NCBI GenBank assembly: GCA_015680685.1
Contig: MNCI01016277.1
Location: 305,487-369,486 of the forward strand
Source of the DNA: Gnetum montanum
Taxonomy: Eukaryota > Streptophyta > Gnetopsida > Gnetales > Gnetaceae
Direction: 5' to 3'
DNA length: 64,000 nucleotides
The translations under genes and the position numbers were made by a program. The number at the start of each line of letters is the position of its first letter. Within the stretch, counting starts at the first letter, position 1. The notes beneath the pieces were generated by a model that had not been told where the DNA came from, ran no database searches, and was given only the letters and a program-made list of their open reading frames with translations. Of this stretch, positions 60,479 to 64,000 are shown in pieces.

Positions 60479-61261
60479 TGATGAGTTATCATTTCATTGG
60501 CCATGATATCGCATACGCGATATTGCAGCTTGTATCCTCATCTATAAATAAGAGGTAGAAAGATCTGGTAGGAAGTTTTTAGTTCTTAGTTTTTAAAGTG
60601 TTTAGTTTCAAGTAGTTCTTCTCTTAACCCTTTTCTCCCAATGCATGCCCACAGTGTGGTGATTGTAATTGTACGGCATCCTTATTCAAGTGTGACATAC
60701 TTGAACACACACATGACCAAAAATAAAGATCAAGATTACTTCATCATTGTAGCATTTCACTTAGTTTAATTGTTATTTACTACTTTCTTAGCTAATATAT
60801 CTTCACCCTAAACTCATGTTAAATGCGGAATGAGTACGACTTGATTATGAGCATTTAAGTGTGACTACTTGGTAACCCAGTAGCATACCTAGGATATGCT
60901 CTTGGTAATCCTAGTGGTAGTCATGCACGAGGTCCAAGATGTGTATGGATGATTGAGGAACGGATACTCATAACACTTAGGCTAGCTTAGATTCTCTCTC
61001 ACCCTCTCTCTCTTAGCTTAGTTAATATCATTTTCCATTACACCCAGGAGTAGCATTAGTATAGGAACACATCATACACCTCATTTTGGACTAAACCATA
61101 TGTGAAAAATTTAATACTAGTCCATATGGGAAGACAACAAACTGTGATTTAAGGATAACTATCTTGATACCACAACTAGTCCATCTACAGAGTTCAACTG
61201 GATCATGCGTGAAACACTCGTATTCATATGGTTGAGTGTAGGGGTACCTCGCCACTCATCA
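60479..61261 (+). repeat. 3' LTR of copy 2
   Basis: TGATGAGTTATCATTTCATT, then GATATCGCATACGCGATAT (60505-60523), TATA at 60543, and the end CGCCACTCATCA. A GGGGGTA tract precedes it. It matches 54482-55224 and, inverted, the LTRs of copy 1. Confidence 0.8.
60543..60550 (+). promoter_or_regulatory. TATA box of the copy 2 3' LTR
   Basis: CATCTATAAATAAGAGG lies 20 bp after the palindrome. The 5' LTR has lost it. Confidence 0.6.
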
Positions 61262-62073
61262 AAAAGTGACCAATATTTCTAAATAGTGAATCATGTGATT
61301 GTAAGTCATTATCTTCCTATTCCACATTTGTGCTTTAACTATGTGTATAGTTAAGTTTGGTTAACACATAAGATGTTTGTTTTTATGATTATTTTATTAT
61401 TATTTCTCTCCTTAGTGTTTACTAATAAAATGAAGGTTTTATGATTAAATTAATTAACTAATTTCTAAATTAACTACCCTAACATGGATTATTTGTTTCC
61501 ATTTACGATACACATCTTGAACTGGTATTAATACTATTCCATTACCAACTGTATACCACTAGGCATACCAAGTATCCAATGCTAGGATTACCAAGTGTTA
61601 ATACAATATGCTCGAAATGGTTGTACCCACATGCTAATAAGTGATAACATTAATGAATTAAGTAATAACAATGATGTAAAGTGCATGTAATGTAAAGTCA
61701 TGGAAAGAAACATTAAACTAATCTAAGTACTACAATGGATATAGGAAATCTTGATTTTATTGTTGATCATGATAATGTGTCCAAGTACATGAGCATTCAA
61801 ATAAAACTTTGTACAATATTGTATATCCACATTGTGGGCACTCTAAGGGGAAAATATTCTAAATCTTAATAAAAGAAACTACAAGAATTCAACTAACTCT
61901 ACGATTGAAAGATGTCATAAATGTGAGGGGTGCTTGTATTTATATAGGCAATGATTACATCAACATCGATGTATCTACATCAATGCATCCTAACATACAT
62001 CGATAAGAATACGTTGACATGGTTGCATCAATGGGCATGTGTCAATGCATCCTATCTTATTGATGTTTCATCA
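61262..62073 (-). repeat. Truncated LTR D (GATGCATC subfamily)
   Basis: It aligns with 17860-18666 but its left part is replaced by copy 2. On the minus strand it starts TGATGAAACATCAATAAG, carries many ATTGATGCA / GATGTA motifs and a CTATATAAAT TATA box (61938-61947). Confidence 0.6.
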
Positions 62074-63099
62074 CATACCTACCACAGGATAAAAAATACA
62101 AGGTGTTACAATCTAATAAAAAATGATGGCATAAATTGTCCAATAAATTATTAGATTCTTTACCATTAGTGTTATGCTACTTCTTAACATAAGGATTAAA
62201 TTTTGAGTTAATAGCATTCTTGTTAGATGAGAAAAAAAATTCCTTATAGACTATTTGTTTGGATTGATCATGATAGAATTTAATAAAACTAAAATGACTT
62301 TAAAAATTATTTTTATTATTTATTCTCATTTAATGTTCTTGAAAATTCGATATTTCTCATATCCAATTTATGTAACTAGTATGAGTATGCTATGCAATGC
62401 TATTTCACAAAAACTATTATAACTTCTTATTGCTATTGATGCAAGGGATCAAGATTTAATATTGCAAAAGTTAGGAAACTGTGGGTTTGATTCCTACCTT
62501 CACTTATTAGTATGATAGCAGTGAATAGCCTTGTGGTATGACCTTCTTGATTAGCATATCACATTTACCTTGTTATATGGAAATTTGATTTTTTTTTTTT
62601 TGTGGATTTGATTTTTTTTCTAATGGAATTGATTTTTTAAAAATTTTCCTATGGAAGATTCCATATTACTTACAACTTCTTCAACCAATGTTGAATTTTT
62701 ACTTCTTTTATTGATGCAAAAATTTGTATTAATTCTCAAAATGTAGATTTTTAAGATGGTAAGAAAAACTTATGATACATTCTTCTAGTGATGTTGATGC
62801 AACTAAGACCCTTGATTTTGTTATTCTATGATGATGTATATGAGTCATTGGTTACTAATTTTTTATTACAATATATGTTTATTCAAATTTTGGATTACCT
62901 GTTTTATAATCAAAGTTTTATTTTGCAATTATATGATGCAATGAAAAAACATGACATTCAAATCTTTCATACTAGGTATTATTCTTTTTTTTTCCTACTT
63001 ATTGAGCCAGCTAATGATTTAATGGCACAACTAGCCTAAATATAGGTGTTGATCATTCATAAATGTGTTCTAGATTCTCGGCAGAATCCCTTTCCATTT
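62074..63099. other. AT-rich region, nothing recognised
   Basis: The left end may be the interior 3' tail of element D. The frame at 62788-63039 is Phe/Leu/Ile-rich and looks like chance. No RNA gene or repeat was seen. Confidence 0.35.
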
Positions 63100-63915
63100 T
63101 AGAGGTTCAACATCTATCCTTTGGGAGCAAGTTATTTATCGAATTCAAAAAAAACTTGACAAATGGAAAACTAAACCCCTCACACTTGTGGGTAAACACC
63201 TTGTATGTAAGTCCATATGCGTGTCCACCTATGTGTATTACTCTTCATGTTGGGCCCCCTCCCAAGCTGCCTACCAGAAGCTAGAATGGTTATTCCGTGA
63301 CTTTATGTGGTCCTCCAAGGATTCTTAGAAAGGCTTTCATCGTGTCGCTTGGAATATTGTTACTCTCCCCAAGAATAAGGGTGTCTTAGGCCTTTTGAAC
63401 TCCTATAAGCAAGGAATTACCTTGGTTGCTAAGTGGTTGGTACAACATTTAGATGCCTCAGATATTATAGGGTCCCTCCTCCAATTAAGGCTTCATCAAG
63501 CATTTCCTAAAAATAAGCCCTTCTGGAAAGGCATCCATTTCGTCAATTGGATCCTTTCCCCCCTCACTATCATTCTTCCCAGATCTCATGTTTTCAAAAG
63601 CATTTGGAGGGCCTGGCAAATTCTACACACTCACATTGACTGGATTAACATTAAAATCAACCCTACTATCCTCTCTAGAGTGTGTCCGTGGTGGTTACCT
63701 CTGTTACCTGCTCCCCTTGCTATCAAAAATGCTAAGGTGGCTACCTCATGGTATCGAAAGGGTGTCATTTCCTTGAATTGTCTTAGGCTGGCTAGTCGCT
63801 AGATTTCAGGGGTTGAGTTCAACACTTTATATGGGGAGTCGGCTACAATAAACAATTTCCTAGTTCAGATTTACTCTTTTCTCCATGGTCACTGCCATCT
63901 TGATGTTATAGTTGA
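63100..63915 (+). pseudogene. LINE (L1-type) ORF2, C-terminal fragment
   Basis: Reading across one stop and frame changes: YRIQKKLDKWKTKPLTLVGK, then QKLEWLFRDFMWSS, GFHRVAWNIVTLPKNKGVLG and LLNSYKQGITLVAKWLVQHL, with a tail of KPFWKGIHFVNWILSP. This is the region after the RT catalytic core of plant L1-type elements, where the pattern W.GLGLLN...Q..AL.AKW is typical. No endonuclease or YADD box is in the window. The fragment is interrupted near the right edge. Confidence 0.7.
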
Positions 63916-63930
63916 TGAGACGCAACTTGC

Positions 63931-63998
63931 ACTAGGCCGCGCTATCGCGTCCCATGCGATATCGTGTCTTCTCCTGTGATATCGCGTCCCGCCGCCAT
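63931..63998. repeat. CpG-rich GCGATATCGC motif cluster at the window edge
   Basis: GCGCTATCGCGTCC, GCGATATCGTGTC and TGATATCGCGTCC recur within 65 bp. The motif is that of the LTRs at 8125-14563 and 60479. It may be the U3 of another copy lying beyond the edge. Confidence 0.45.
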
Positions 63999-64000
63999 AT

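Larger units (their letters stand above)
54482..61261 (+). mobile_element. Pol-less LTR retrotransposon, copy 2, best ORF
   Basis: LTRs at 54482-55224 (743 bp) and 60479-61261 (783 bp) flank, in order, a full tRNA-Asp sequence, a shortened leader, an internal promoter-like module and the 917-codon frame. The flanks GGGTA and AAAAG do not match, in line with recombination at the left LTR. There is no pol. The 5' LTR lacks its own TATA box. Confidence 0.75.

Noticed and set aside
62788-63039. 83-codon hydrophobic frame
   Set aside because: T-rich low-complexity DNA gives Phe/Leu/Ile-rich frames, and there is no supporting context.

Overview
The window is eukaryotic, plant nuclear DNA of the gene-poor, repeat-filled kind expected in a very large genome. 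A conifer or other gymnosperm is my best guess, from the long, old, nested LTR retrotransposons and the strong C-to-T decay; this is inference. I find no intact host gene. Almost all recognisable content is LTR retrotransposon in several states of decay, plus one LINE fragment and short pieces that look like captured host exons.

Layout. 1-2299 (+): 3' end of an LTR, primer-binding site, leader with a 122-bp tandem repeat, and broken gag of a Ty3/gypsy element. About 2300-7145 (+): 5'-truncated member of a pol-less LTR family, with its 3' LTR. 8125-14563 (-): complete member of that family, LTRs at both ends, TSD CGTTG/CCTTG and a tRNA-Asp primer site. 14564-17769: no gene; a cluster of AGATGTCT/AGACATCT motifs. 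17770 to about 23645 (-): another truncated member. About 23650-26660 (-): decayed Ty3/gypsy pol. 26667-48872 (+): a 22-kb compound Ty3/gypsy array, LTR1-int1-cargo block-int2-LTR3-int3-LTR4, with an imperfect TSD ACTAC/ACTAG. 49673-54340 (-): Ty1/copia element reduced to gag. 54482-61261 (+): the best copy of the pol-less family. 61262-62073 (-): truncated LTR of the same superfamily. 63100-63915 (+): LINE reverse transcriptase 3' fragment.

Function. Int3 of the compound array carries gag, aspartic protease, an archaeal-type RNase H, RT, the usual gypsy RNase H, integrase and a small downstream ORF with its own TATA box. The RNase H lying between protease and RT is unusual. The LTRs keep a constant 5' tip, and LTR1, LTR3 and LTR4 share a constant TATA-R-U5 part, but the U3 in between differs: one carries 43 copies of a 21-bp repeat, and the LTR-started block at 32612 carries bromodomain-like exons. 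The pol-less family encodes one long frame (917 codons in the best copy) with a domain resembling plant 'putative transposon protein' and a long coiled coil. Such elements would need enzymes from another element.

Most notable: a whole tRNA-Asp, with a CCA-derived end, lies where an 18-nt primer site should be (55226-55300); the same palindromic motif occurs in the LTR and beside an internal TATA box of each pol-less subfamily; and RNase H precedes RT. Similarities quoted were judged by eye, with no alignment or database search.
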